7,365 bases of DNA from positions 33,725 through 41,089 of the forward strand of contig PMGM01000056.1 of NCBI GenBank assembly GCA_003158115.1, in the 5' to 3' direction. The stretch's first letter is position 1, and each line of letters opens with the position of its first letter. The stretch is from Methanobacterium sp. (lineage in GTDB: Archaea; Methanobacteriota; Methanobacteria; Methanobacteriales; Methanobacteriaceae). Below are positions 1 to 5,295 of the stretch, one piece after another. The position numbers and the translations under genes were made by a program. The notes under the pieces are model-generated. The model was not told the DNA's origin. It saw only the letters and a program-made list of their open reading frames with translations, and made no database searches.

Positions 1-227
1 TTGTTCATTGTGTTAAATGTTTCAATTCCCTGACTATCTGGTAGGTTAAGATCCAGTAGCATTATATCAAAATCTTCGTTTAAATGTTTTAAACCATCAT
101 CAACACGCTGAAAACGATGAAGATCAAATTTGTTATCGTAGATTTCTTTAAGCATCTCTTGAATTATTAAAGCATCTCCAGGATTATCTTCCACCAGAAT
201 AATACGTATCACTTTTTCGTTCACCAT
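1..227 (-). CDS. Response regulator receiver-domain protein, C-terminal part outside the window
   Basis: I translated this by hand from the ATG at 227 leftward; 75 residues are visible before the window edge. They form the first half of a CheY-like receiver domain: a hydrophobic first strand IRIILVEDN with the acidic pair Glu13-Asp14, and a third strand IMLLDLNLP with Asp59 as the expected phosphate acceptor. A receiver domain takes phosphate from a histidine kinase in the cytoplasm. The start is supported by AAGGTGA just upstream, whose TGA is the stop codon of the preceding receiver gene, so the two are almost certainly translated from one mRNA. The Thr/Ser and Lys switch residues and any output domain lie beyond the edge. 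It could be a lone receiver or, as is common in methanogens, a receiver fused to PAS or kinase domains; this cannot be decided here. Confidence 0.88.
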   Translation of the reverse strand, partial: MVNEKVIRIILVEDNPGDALIIQEMLKEIYDNKFDLHRFQRVDDGLKHLNEDFDIMLLDLNLPDSQGIETFNTMN

Positions 228-232
228 TTTTT

Positions 233-676
233 TCACCTTGATGGAAGTTTAACTATGCTTAACCAGAAATTTTCGATTGATTCTACAACATTGATAAATT
301 GGTCCAAATCAACAGGCTTTGTAATATAACAATTTGCATTCATTTTATATGTTTCAATTAAATCTTCTTCTGCATTAGATGTTGTAAGAATAACAACTGG
401 TATGCATTTGAGACATTCATCTCCCTTAATCTCTCTTAAAACTTCTCTACCATCCTTTTTTGGAAGATTTAAATCTAGGAGTATTAGATCTGGAGATGGT
501 ACATCCGTATATTCTCCTTCCCCTCGTAAAATTTCCATTGCCGCTTCCCCATCATATGCAACTTGCATTGCATTGTAAATCTTTGCGTCTTTAAAAACTT
601 CTTTAATTAATCTTACATCACCAGGGTTGTCTTCGACTAATAGTATTTCAATTGGATTGCTTACTCTAGGACTCAT
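233..676 (-). CDS. Single-domain response regulator, Rcp1-like receiver
   Basis: This is a complete 147-residue receiver domain with no output domain. The acidic pair is Glu15-Asp16 in [10 protein letters not shown], the phosphate acceptor is Asp68 in LILLDLNLP, the switch Thr/Ser lies in VILTTSN (residues 95-101), and the conserved Lys is Lys120 in [11 protein letters not shown]. The TTSNAEEDL and NCYITKP patterns resemble the Rcp1 type, which pairs with phytochrome-like or PAS sensor kinases in cyanobacteria and archaea. A GTG at 688 is in frame but sits inside the Shine-Dalgarno sequence AAGGAGTGATT, so I take the ATG at 676. That site overlaps the stop of the upstream PAS-like gene, four bases away. 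Without an output domain it probably acts by protein contact or as a phosphate relay, perhaps together with the neighbouring receiver protein. The cognate kinase is not identified. Confidence 0.95.
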   Translation of the reverse strand: MSPRVSNPIEILLVEDNPGDVRLIKEVFKDAKIYNAMQVAYDGEAAMEILRGEGEYTDVPSPDLILLDLNLPKKDGREVLREIKGDECLKCIPVVILTTSNAEEDLIETYKMNANCYITKPVDLDQFINVVESIENFWLSIVKLPSR

Positions 677-680
677 ATAT

Positions 681-1127
681 CTAATCACTCCTTATTGTAA
701 AAATGAATTTATTACTGTTAACTGTTTCAGAATTTGATAGATTAAGTTTATTAAAAATTTCTTTAATTTCTTGTGCAACTTGTTTTATGTAAAATAGCAA
801 TTCTTTTTTAGTGGATTGTATTACATTATTTTCATAGGACCCTATTATAATAGGCTCTTTTATAATTTCAGGATTTATTATCCCCGGATAGTTTGTTTTA
901 AATATTTTCTGTAAATATTCGCCTGATAAGTCAGAAGTATTTATCCTGCAGATTCTTTCTGATGAAGTGTTCCAGTAGGTTATAATATAATTTTCATCTG
1001 TTAGATCTGCTGTATCATTTAAAATAGACCATAATTCGATATGATTTGGTATATAAACTCGTTTTTTATCTATTTCTGATGATCTTTTAAAATCTGGATT
1101 GATATTGGATCCAAGTTTACCCTTCAT
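681..1127 (-). CDS. Small stand-alone PAS-like protein
   Basis: This 148-residue soluble protein is the first gene of the leftward signalling operon. Residues 30-76 read like the start of a PAS domain: [12 protein letters not shown], then [16 protein letters not shown], then SGEYLQKIF, which matches the usual pattern of a strand with tYWN, a helix with xxE, and G..yl..if. The second half of a PAS core is poorly matched. Residues 106-130 look like an amphipathic helix ([18 protein letters not shown]). There is no kinase His box, ATPase domain or membrane segment. Its place directly before two receivers suggests a sensory or partner role, but that is inference. It may instead be a shortened, degenerate relic of a PAS kinase. 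The start ATG at 1127 has only a weak upstream site (GGGGACGGT), so the start is less certain than the reading frame. Confidence 0.75.
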   Translation of the reverse strand: MKGKLGSNINPDFKRSSEIDKKRVYIPNHIELWSILNDTADLTDENYIITYWNTSSERICRINTSDLSGEYLQKIFKTNYPGIINPEIIKEPIIIGSYENNVIQSTKKELLFYIKQVAQEIKEIFNKLNLSNSETVNSNKFIFTIRSD

Positions 1128-1289
1128 ATACCGTCCCCAACTCTTAATAGTTATTATTTATTTATTTAAAATCAGTATCATAATTATTTTTTCATTTAAT
1201 TATAGAAATTAGCTTAATGTTATATTTAGTGAAATTGACAATTCAATGTTTTTTTTTCAAGCTAAATATTTAAAAAATGATTAAAAGGT

Positions 1290-1811
1290 TTAATTTATTT
1301 TTTTTTGCAATTTATTTAAGGCAGCTTTTGTGAATGCAGGTATATCTTGAGGTCCTCGGCTAGATATTAAATTTCCATCTTCAACTACTTCTTGGTCTAT
1401 GTAGATTGCACCAGAATTTTTAATATCTTGTACAATTGATTTCCATCCTGTTACCTTACGACCTTTGAGTAGCTCTGCTGTGATTAGTATTTGTGGTGCA
1501 TGACAAATGGCAAATACTGGTTTTTCAGTTATGAAATAATCTTTAATGAACTTAACAGCTGTTGGATAACCACGAAGATGATCGGGTGAACATCCACCAG
1601 GTATTAAAATTGCATCTAAACTATTTATATCCACGTTTGAAATAGATTGATCAATCTTTACAGGGGTTCCATTTCTTTTTCCCTTTACTGTATGGTCTTT
1701 TTTTAGACCTATATGGGTAAGGGAGTGTCCTGCATCTTTAAATGCCTTTACAGGTTCGGTATACTCTACATCTTCAAACATGTCATCGATTACAACACCT
1801 ATTAAAGCCAC
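1290..1811 (-). CDS. DJ-1/PfpI family protein (class I glutamine amidotransferase-like)
   Basis: This 173-residue protein of the DJ-1/PfpI superfamily has the usual family length. The nucleophile elbow is AICHAPQIL, with Cys103 and His104. The acidic residue expected to sit beside the Cys is Glu13 in DDMFEDVEY. The strand ILIPGG and the late motif SSRGPQDIPAF are also typical. Family members include the archaeal PfpI-type cysteine peptidases, glyoxalases or deglycases, and stress chaperones; the sequence alone does not choose between these, although CHAP and the RGPxD motif favour the PfpI branch. A GTG at 1826 is in frame, but GGGAGTTGAT lies between it and the GTG at 1811 at correct spacing for the latter, so I chose 1811. 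It follows the 105-residue gene by about 50 bases and may share its transcript. A T-rich stretch near 1268-1281 (read on the minus strand) can end transcription. Confidence 0.93.
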   Translation of the reverse strand: MALIGVVIDDMFEDVEYTEPVKAFKDAGHSLTHIGLKKDHTVKGKRNGTPVKIDQSISNVDINSLDAILIPGGCSPDHLRGYPTAVKFIKDYFITEKPVFAICHAPQILITAELLKGRKVTGWKSIVQDIKNSGAIYIDQEVVEDGNLISSRGPQDIPAFTKAALNKLQKKIN

Positions 1812-1860
1812 TGTATCAACTCCCACAGATTCTAAAATAAGAAAGAATTAAAAAATTAAA

Positions 1861-2178
1861 TTATTTCTTTTTTTTCTTGGCATCATTAATAGATTTTAAT
1901 GTATTGACTGTAATTTCCTGTTCTAAATATCTTAACCTATCTGCTAAAAAGTCTAATACATGTCTCCTTTCCTCGAAAGGTACATTCTTTTTAGAAAGCA
2001 TATTAATTAATTCTGTAGTACTTCTGACAGAAAATGAACCTGACTCTTCATCCATCAGAATGATATCTCTTTTCCCTAATTCTTTAGCTGGTGAAACACA
2101 TACTGCACCTAAAATATTTCCTTTTTCATCCTTCACATCCATTGAACTTATGTAGTTGTGTTTAGTTTCATTTCTCAT
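1861..2178 (-). CDS. Conserved-looking hypothetical protein, 105 residues, lysine tail
   Basis: I do not recognise this family. The protein is soluble, with no signal peptide or membrane segment. Residues 10-45 look like a beta-rich unit with turns (MDVKDEKGNILGAVCV, then RDIILMDEESG). Residues 53-95 look like helices with a heptad feel (ELINMLSKK, then EERRHVLDFLADRLRYLEQEI). It ends in a run of Lys residues (DAKKKKK), which could bind nucleic acid or simply reflect the A-rich codons. The start is secure: AAGGTGA precedes the ATG at 2178 by seven bases, and a TATATATA box sits about 70 bases upstream. An open frame on the opposite strand (1877-2155) has no start signal and is a shadow. The DJ-1/PfpI gene lies downstream in the same direction. 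Confidence 0.82.
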   Translation of the reverse strand: MRNETKHNYISSMDVKDEKGNILGAVCVSPAKELGKRDIILMDEESGSFSVRSTTELINMLSKKNVPFEERRHVLDFLADRLRYLEQEITVNTLKSINDAKKKKK

Positions 2179-2183
2179 TTTGA

Positions 2184-2210
2184 TTCACCTTAATCCATAT
2201 TATTACATCT
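2184..2210 (-). repeat. Leader segment duplicated at 2513-2539 (intact copy)
   Basis: This 27-base piece of the 105-residue gene's leader contains its Shine-Dalgarno site. It matches 2513-2539 in the same orientation at 23 of 27 positions, and all four differences are transitions (C/T or A/G). Confidence 0.55.
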
Positions 2211-2244
2211 AATTATATGATTATATTTATTTTCATTATTTAAT

Positions 2245-2252
2245 TATATATA
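2245..2252 (-). promoter_or_regulatory. TATA box for the 105-residue gene
   Basis: On the minus strand this reads TATATATA, embedded in ACTATATATAATTAAA. It would place transcription start near 2221-2223, giving a leader of about 45 bases that contains the AAGGTGA ribosome site. Archaeal TATA boxes usually lie about 25 bases before the start point. Confidence 0.5.
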
Positions 2253-2319
2253 GTTATCGTTTTTTTCATCTAATTTGGGTCTAAAATTCTTGTATTTGTT
2301 ATTGTTACATGCCCCATTT

Positions 2320-2468
2320 TTAAAAAATAAAAAAGATAGTCCCCGAAGTTTTACTCCAGGAACTTTATCATGTAAGTCTGTTACGGAGGCGGTAGACAGA
2401 CATGATCATACAGGCAGATATTTATCCCGATCTAATTAGGGGTTTTTTTTATAATTTTTAACTGTCTG
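2320..2468 (-). ncRNA. Candidate structured small RNA with an anti-Shine-Dalgarno loop
   Basis: The segment 2335-2442 is clearly richer in G and C than its surroundings and folds well, with no usable reading frame. Features, in plus-strand coordinates, are: CCCC 2341-2344 facing GGGG 2439-2442; hairpin A, 2346-2350 with 2361-2365; hairpin B, ATCAT 2367-2371 with ATGAT 2402-2406 and GTCTGT 2376-2381 with ACAGAC 2396-2401, split by a GTAA bulge and topped by TAC/GTA; and a short hairpin AGAT 2416-2419 with ATCT 2430-2433. CTCC in loop A can pair with GGAG in loop B. I prefer the minus strand because TTTATATA lies at 2492-2499 and the RNA would end in U6AU6 (2322-2334). In that sense loop B reads CGCCUCC. 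The plus strand also ends in T8 (2443-2450), so orientation is not settled. No known riboswitch, H/ACA or C/D motif was recognised. Confidence 0.4.
2443..2450 (+). terminator. T8 run after GGGG, possible terminator if the element is read on the plus strand
   Basis: AUCCC (2424-2428) can pair with GGGGU (2439-2443), directly followed by the T-run. That is the shape of an intrinsic terminator, and it competes with pairing of the same GGGG to CCCC at 2341-2344. It is meaningful only if the structured segment is transcribed rightward. Confidence 0.3.
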
Positions 2469-2491
2469 TACAATAACATTATAGTTCATAG

Positions 2492-2499
2492 TATATAAA
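2492..2499 (-). promoter_or_regulatory. Strong TATA box pointing at the structured RNA segment
   Basis: On the minus strand this reads TTTATATA, close to the methanogen consensus, preceded by an A-rich stretch (GCTTAAA). A start point about 25 bases downstream would fall near 2468, just before the foldable segment. No coding gene starts between here and 2178, and the gene at 2178 has its own TATA box, so the likely product is an RNA. Confidence 0.45.
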
Positions 2500-2512
2500 T
2501 TTAAGCCATAGT

Positions 2513-2539
2513 TTCACCTTAATTCATGCTATTGCATCT
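2513..2539 (-). repeat. Decayed duplicate of the leader of the 105-residue gene
   Basis: This is the second copy of the leader segment at 2184-2210. On the minus strand it still carries AAGGTGA followed by ATG at 2508, but the frame reads only ATG GCT TAA. It looks like the remains of a lost paralogous gene start or of a local duplication about 330 bases apart. Confidence 0.5.
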
Positions 2540-2917
2540 TAATACTTTCTAACATTTTTTAGTATACTGAAAATTTATGGACATAATAACAGATATTAAC
2601 ATAATTAACTATCTATTTTTAATTATATGATTGAATTAAGTATATTCAAGGATCATAAGCCATATTTGAACTCTTTATTTATATTCTAACGATTGCAGAG
2701 GTTTATATACCTGTTGAAACATTTTTAAACAAATAGAAGTTATTATATTTAAATAAATTTAGATATAACCTGAATTTTAGATCTATGTATAATAAGTGAG
2801 AGTATTGTAATAATAATTTTATAATAAAATTTTAATTTATTTGTTTTGATCCTAATTTTATTTAATAAATTATAAATTCTAGTGTAATAATAATATATAC
2901 AAAGAGGTGTCTGAACC
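2540..2917. other. AT-rich spacer with a promoter but no gene recognised
   Basis: Apart from the TATA box at 2702-2709 and the leader of the 45-residue gene, I see no coding frame with a ribosome site, no RNA gene and no mobile element. The stretch 2744-2890 is almost pure A and T. A short ATG at 2784 stops after four codons. Confidence 0.5.
2702..2709 (+). promoter_or_regulatory. Strong TATA box, rightward
   Basis: It reads TTTATATA after a purine-rich stretch (GCAGAGG) that fits a BRE. Transcription would start near 2730, leaving a long leader of about 190 bases before the 45-residue gene at 2918, or making an unrecognised RNA. A nearer, weaker candidate for that gene is TTATAAAT around 2869-2876. 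Confidence 0.4.
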
Positions 2918-3055
2918 ATGAACGATAAGGAGTTAGAAGATTTTGTAGAAAACTTTAAAGGAATGCTCTGGGACGAATTAGATGATTCATTGGGTGATAT
3001 GAGTCGAGAGGATCTGATAGCAATTATTGTGAAATTGAAGAGAAGGTACGGTTAA
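2918..3055 (+). CDS. Small acidic hypothetical protein, 45 residues
   Basis: The frame encodes a 45-residue protein starting MNDKELEDFVENF and ending VKLKRRYG. It is acidic in the first two thirds and basic at the end, and predicted helical, with two likely helices around residues 4-25 and 29-43. There is no membrane segment and no Cys. The evidence that it is real is a good ribosome site, GAGGTG, eight bases before the ATG, ordinary codon use, and a T-rich terminator directly after the stop. It is convergent with the iscU gene. I recognise no family. It could be a small regulator or partner protein, but nothing in the sequence tells which. Confidence 0.7.
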   Translation: MNDKELEDFVENFKGMLWDELDDSLGDMSREDLIAIIVKLKRRYG

Positions 3056-3062
3056 TTATTAC

Positions 3063-3077
3063 TTATTTTATTTTTTT
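3063..3077 (+). terminator. T-rich terminator after the 45-residue gene
   Basis: Two T tracts, the second of seven bases, begin eight bases after the stop codon. Archaeal RNA polymerase stops at such U-rich tracts without needing a hairpin. Confidence 0.5.
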
Positions 3078-3113
3078 AAGATCAATATAAAATATTTCGA
3101 TCAAAGATTCTAT

Positions 3114-3137
3114 AAAAAAATATATTAATAAAAAAAA
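3114..3137 (-). terminator. T-rich terminator after iscU
   Basis: Read on the minus strand, T8 (3137-3130) is followed by T7 (3120-3114), about 40-60 bases past the iscU stop. It faces the terminator of the convergent 45-residue gene. Confidence 0.5.
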
Positions 3138-3174
3138 GAATTTAATAGTTTAAACAGGTTAAAGAGTACCTTAT

Positions 3175-3564
3175 TTACTTTTCAGCCTGTTCTTTTTCTG
3201 CTTCTTTCATTTTATAATCTGCAATTGCTGCTCTTAAAGCATCTGCTGCAAGATTTGAACAATGCATTTTAACAGGTGGAAGACCTTCCAGTTCATCTGC
3301 AACATCATTTCTTGATATTTTAAGGGCTTCTTCAATAGTTTTTCCAACAGCCATCTCCGTTATCATACTGCTTGTTGCTATTGCAGCACCACATCCAAAT
3401 GTTTTAAATTTAACATCAGTTATTATGTTGTCTTCTACTTTTATGTATATGGTCATTAGATCTCCACATGTGGGATTTCCTTCCGTACCTATACCATCAG
3501 CATTCTCTATTTCTCCAACGTTTCTGGGGTTCTGAAAATGATCCATTACTTTATCACTGTACAT
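3175..3564 (-). CDS. iscU: Iron-sulfur cluster scaffold protein IscU/NifU-like
   Basis: This 129-residue protein has the normal IscU length. It is the cytoplasmic scaffold on which Fe-S clusters are built from sulfur delivered by a cysteine desulfurase. All three ligand cysteines are present: Cys33 in GNPTCGD, Cys58 in FKTFGCGAAIATSS, and Cys102 in KMHCSNLAADAL. Asp35, which controls cluster release in this family, is present too. LPPVK (residues 95-99), the site bound by the HscA/DnaK-type chaperone, is intact. The N-terminus YSDKVMDHFQNPRNVG is characteristic. The last ten residues are charged (KEAEKEQAEK). AAGGTGA sits eight bases before the ATG at 3564. No cysteine desulfurase, chaperone or other isc/suf gene is adjacent, so the gene appears to be transcribed alone. 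An inverted repeat at 3621-3672 frames its likely promoter. Confidence 0.95.
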   Translation of the reverse strand: MYSDKVMDHFQNPRNVGEIENADGIGTEGNPTCGDLMTIYIKVEDNIITDVKFKTFGCGAAIATSSMITEMAVGKTIEEALKISRNDVADELEGLPPVKMHCSNLAADALRAAIADYKMKEAEKEQAEK

Positions 3565-3620
3565 TTCTATTCACCTTCTCCCTTTAACTATAAATAATAA
3601 AATTCATCTTTAGAGTTTAA

Positions 3621-3672
3621 AATTGACATATTATAAATTTAGTTAAGTTAATGTATTTTCTATATGTCAATT
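3621..3672 (-). promoter_or_regulatory. iscU promoter with a perfect 11-bp inverted repeat
   Basis: AATTGACATAT at 3621-3631 is repeated in inverse, ATATGTCAATT, at 3662-3672, with 30 bases between and centres about 41 bases apart (near four helical turns). On the minus strand a TATA box, TTTATAAT, lies at 3637-3630 and overlaps the gene-proximal arm. That would start transcription near 3607 with a leader of about 43 bases. The layout suits a regulator binding both arms around the TATA/BRE region. The regulator is unknown. Confidence 0.45.
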
Positions 3673-3980
3673 AAATATTGGTTTTTGAAACTAATAGAAT
3701 TTTCTATAATTAATTATTATAACAATAGTTATATTCATATTTATATCTTTTCATTTAATTTAATCAAATAAATACCTGCTTTTTTTAACTATATCCTTTA
3801 TTTCTTTTTATTATTTATTGATTTAAATTCGTAAATTATTGAGCTAAAGCATAAGTAGGTTGATCAGTTTTTATAATTGTTATCTGAATAAGATCATGTA
3901 ATTTTTTTATTTCGATTTTAAATATCACCATTCAAACTGTAACAGATCTCACTTATTACAATATTATTAAAGTATCAGTG
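3673..3980. other. AT-rich spacer, nothing recognised
   Basis: I found no reading frame with a ribosome site, no foldable GC-rich segment and no clear repeat. Several TATA-like strings occur, for example around 3740-3750, but they cannot be told from background in such AT-rich sequence. Confidence 0.5.
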
Positions 3981-3987
3981 AAATATT

Positions 3988-4016
3988 TAAGGTTCAAAAA
4001 TCAAATATAAGGTTCA
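3988..4016 (+). promoter_or_regulatory. Direct repeat TAAGGTTCA, 20-base period, before the PRC-barrel gene
   Basis: TAAGGTTCA occurs at 3988-3996 and again at 4008-4016, exactly 20 bases (about two helical turns) apart, ending 55 bases before the ATG. The second copy overlaps a possible TATA element, AAATATAA (4003-4010). This would suit a regulator binding twice on one DNA face, but it is a sequence observation only. Confidence 0.4.
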
Positions 4017-4071
4017 TGAAACTGCAATAAGTTGTAATTGAGCATCATATGAAAATTTGTGGATTGAAAAA

Positions 4072-4305
4072 ATGAAAATAGATAGCGAATTAGTTGGTAA
4101 AGAAGTCTTAGATACTTCCAGATATCAAATAGGTGTTGTTAAGGATGTTAAAGGGGATTTTGATTCCAAACGCGTTGAATCTATTGAACTAGATGAAGGA
4201 GGTATATCATCAAAAATTGGATTGGGAGATAAAAAAATATTACCAATCAAAATGGTGAATGAGATTAGTGATAAAGTTCTAATCAAAGGCCGGCTCTTCA
4301 AATAA
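4072..4305 (+). CDS. PRC-barrel domain protein
   Basis: This 77-residue protein consists of one PRC-barrel-like beta domain. It shows the opening ELVGKEVLDTSRYQIGVVKDV (residues 6-26, a short strand, a turn, and a strand with G.v.dv), then VESIEL, then the late motif KKILPIKMVNEISDKVLIKG. Stand-alone PRC-barrel proteins are common in methanogens. In other groups the fold occurs in RimM (ribosome maturation) and in photosynthetic reaction centre subunit H; the role of the small archaeal versions is largely unknown. A TTG at 4057 is in frame, but the ATG at 4072 gives the usual family N-terminus. GTGGATTGA upstream is only a weak ribosome site. The gene stands alone, between a repeat-bearing promoter region and a T9 tract. 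Confidence 0.88.
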   Translation: MKIDSELVGKEVLDTSRYQIGVVKDVKGDFDSKRVESIELDEGGISSKIGLGDKKILPIKMVNEISDKVLIKGRLFK

Positions 4306-4323
4306 ATCTAGATTTTCACTCCA

Positions 4324-4332
4324 TTTTTTTTT
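4324..4332 (+). terminator. T9 tract after the PRC-barrel gene
   Basis: Nine T residues begin 18 bases after the stop codon with no strong hairpin before them. This fits an archaeal U-rich terminator and separates this gene from the heat-shock gene. Confidence 0.5.
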
Positions 4333-4354
4333 AGGGTTAACAGGATTGAATAGG

Positions 4355-4383
4355 TATAAAATCTTATAATTCTGGGAATTATA
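4355..4383 (+). promoter_or_regulatory. Promoter and palindromic operator candidate of the small heat-shock gene
   Basis: A TATA element, TATAAAAT (4355-4362), is followed at once by a perfect palindrome: TATAATTC (4365-4372), spacer TGG, GAATTATA (4376-4383). Transcription would start near 4385, so the palindrome fills the space between TATA box and start point, the normal place for a repressor site in archaea. Heat-shock repressors such as Phr act this way in other archaea, but the site does not obviously match any consensus I know. A second TATA-like string at 4393-4398 leaves the exact start open. Confidence 0.45.
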
Positions 4384-4442
4384 GAAAATTCAGTATATGG
4401 CTATAATGTTTGAATAAATGACAAAATAAATAGGTGATTTAT

Positions 4443-5198
4443 ATGGAAGAAAAATTGAAAAAACCATTGCATGTTAAAGAGGGGAAAGTTATTAGAACAC
4501 CAAGTGAAAAGAATGTAACCTCATCCGCATCTGGAACAGGAACAGTACAGACTTCAAGTGATAAATCAATAAAGGAAAAGATGGGTGAAAAAAAGGAAAA
4601 TATGAGTAATAAAATTCATGAGGTTAAAGAAGGTGCTTCAGAGAAAAAAGAAGAAATACAAGAAGGTATAAGTGACATCAAAGAAGAAGCTAATAAAACA
4701 AAGGAAGAATACGAAAAAGAAAGTGAAAAAGAAGGGATGACACCTGCTGAAAAAATATTAAATGATATTGTTACAAGATTCCGTCAAGGAACTGGCCAAA
4801 TTAACGATGCAATATCAGATTATAATGCTAAAACAGAAGATAGTAAGGAATCTAAGGAAAACAAAGCTAAAAAAGCATTGAAACCATTAGTTGACGTTCT
4901 TGAAACAAATGATACTGTATATCTAATAGCAGATATTTCTGGAGTAAAAAAGGATAATATCAGTATTGGTATCTCAAAAAATAGTGTTGAATTAACTGCA
5001 AAGTACAAGGAATATCCCGAAATAGAAGATGCTAACTTTACTCAAAAAGAGAGAAGCTATGGTGAAACAAATCGTACTGTGAAGTTATCGAGTGAGGTAA
5101 AAGTTCACGAAGCCAAAGCTAATTTTAGAAATTGTACCTTGACCATTACTCTTCCTAAAGTGGTTGAAGATATAACTAAAGTAGATATTGATGATTAG
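4443..5198 (+). CDS. Small heat-shock protein (Hsp20/alpha-crystallin) with a long LEA-like N-terminal region
   Basis: This 251-residue protein is about 100 residues longer than a usual archaeal Hsp20. Residues 148-240 form the alpha-crystallin domain: PLVDVLETNDTVYLIADISG, then DNISIGISKNSVELTAKY, and the closing signature AKANFRNCTLTITLPKV. Near the end, VDI could serve as the I/V-x-I/V assembly motif. Hsp20 proteins hold unfolding proteins without ATP in the cytoplasm. Residues 20-41 are rich in Ser, Thr and Gly. Residues 42-98 are a charged Lys/Glu helix with repeats such as EKKENMSNKIHEVKEG and SEKKEEIQEGISDIKEE, much like group 3 LEA proteins. Residues 100-128 are another likely helix. 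The start is the ATG at 4443, because the in-frame GTG at 4434 is part of the ribosome site AGGTGATT. A palindrome precedes the gene and a hairpin terminator follows it. Confidence 0.93.
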   Translation: MEEKLKKPLHVKEGKVIRTPSEKNVTSSASGTGTVQTSSDKSIKEKMGEKKENMSNKIHEVKEGASEKKEEIQEGISDIKEEANKTKEEYEKESEKEGMTPAEKILNDIVTRFRQGTGQINDAISDYNAKTEDSKESKENKAKKALKPLVDVLETNDTVYLIADISGVKKDNISIGISKNSVELTAKYKEYPEIEDANFTQKERSYGETNRTVKLSSEVKVHEAKANFRNCTLTITLPKVVEDITKVDIDD

Positions 5199-5219
5199 TT
5201 ATGTCCTCCAATTTATCTT

Positions 5220-5250
5220 GGAATCTAATAATTTCAGGATTCTTTTTTTT
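5220..5250 (+). terminator. Hairpin and T8 terminator after the heat-shock gene
   Basis: GAATC (5221-5225) pairs with GATTC (5238-5242) around a 12-base loop and is followed directly by eight T residues, 22 bases after the stop codon. The stem is short and AT-rich, but the U tract alone would be enough in archaea. Confidence 0.6.
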
Positions 5251-5295
5251 ATTATTTAAATTTGTTAAATGTATAGAAATATGGGAGGATATTCT

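Noticed and set aside
1233..1259. Small dyad ATTGA-CAAT-TCAAT followed by T9, terminator-like on the plus strand
   Set aside because: No plus-strand gene precedes it, and a five-pair AT stem is expected by chance in sequence this AT-rich.
1877..2155. 92-residue open frame on the plus strand
   Set aside because: It lies entirely opposite the better supported 105-residue gene, has no ribosome site, and has the Ser/Leu-rich composition of an antisense shadow.
2335..2450. Structured segment as a MITE or insertion sequence end pair (A-rich/CCCC and GGGG/T-rich ends)
   Set aside because: The terminal inverted match is exact only for four bases plus simple A/T runs, no target-site duplication is visible, and no transposase is near. 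An RNA explains the internal hairpins better.
2335..2450. Structured segment as tRNA, known riboswitch, H/ACA or C/D guide RNA
   Set aside because: I found no tRNA arms, no T-loop, no C/D boxes, no kink-turn plus ACA arrangement, and no fluoride or cobalamin core motif.
4820..5008. 62-residue open frame on the minus strand
   Set aside because: It is antisense to the Hsp20 gene with no ribosome site; a shadow of the charged coding strand.
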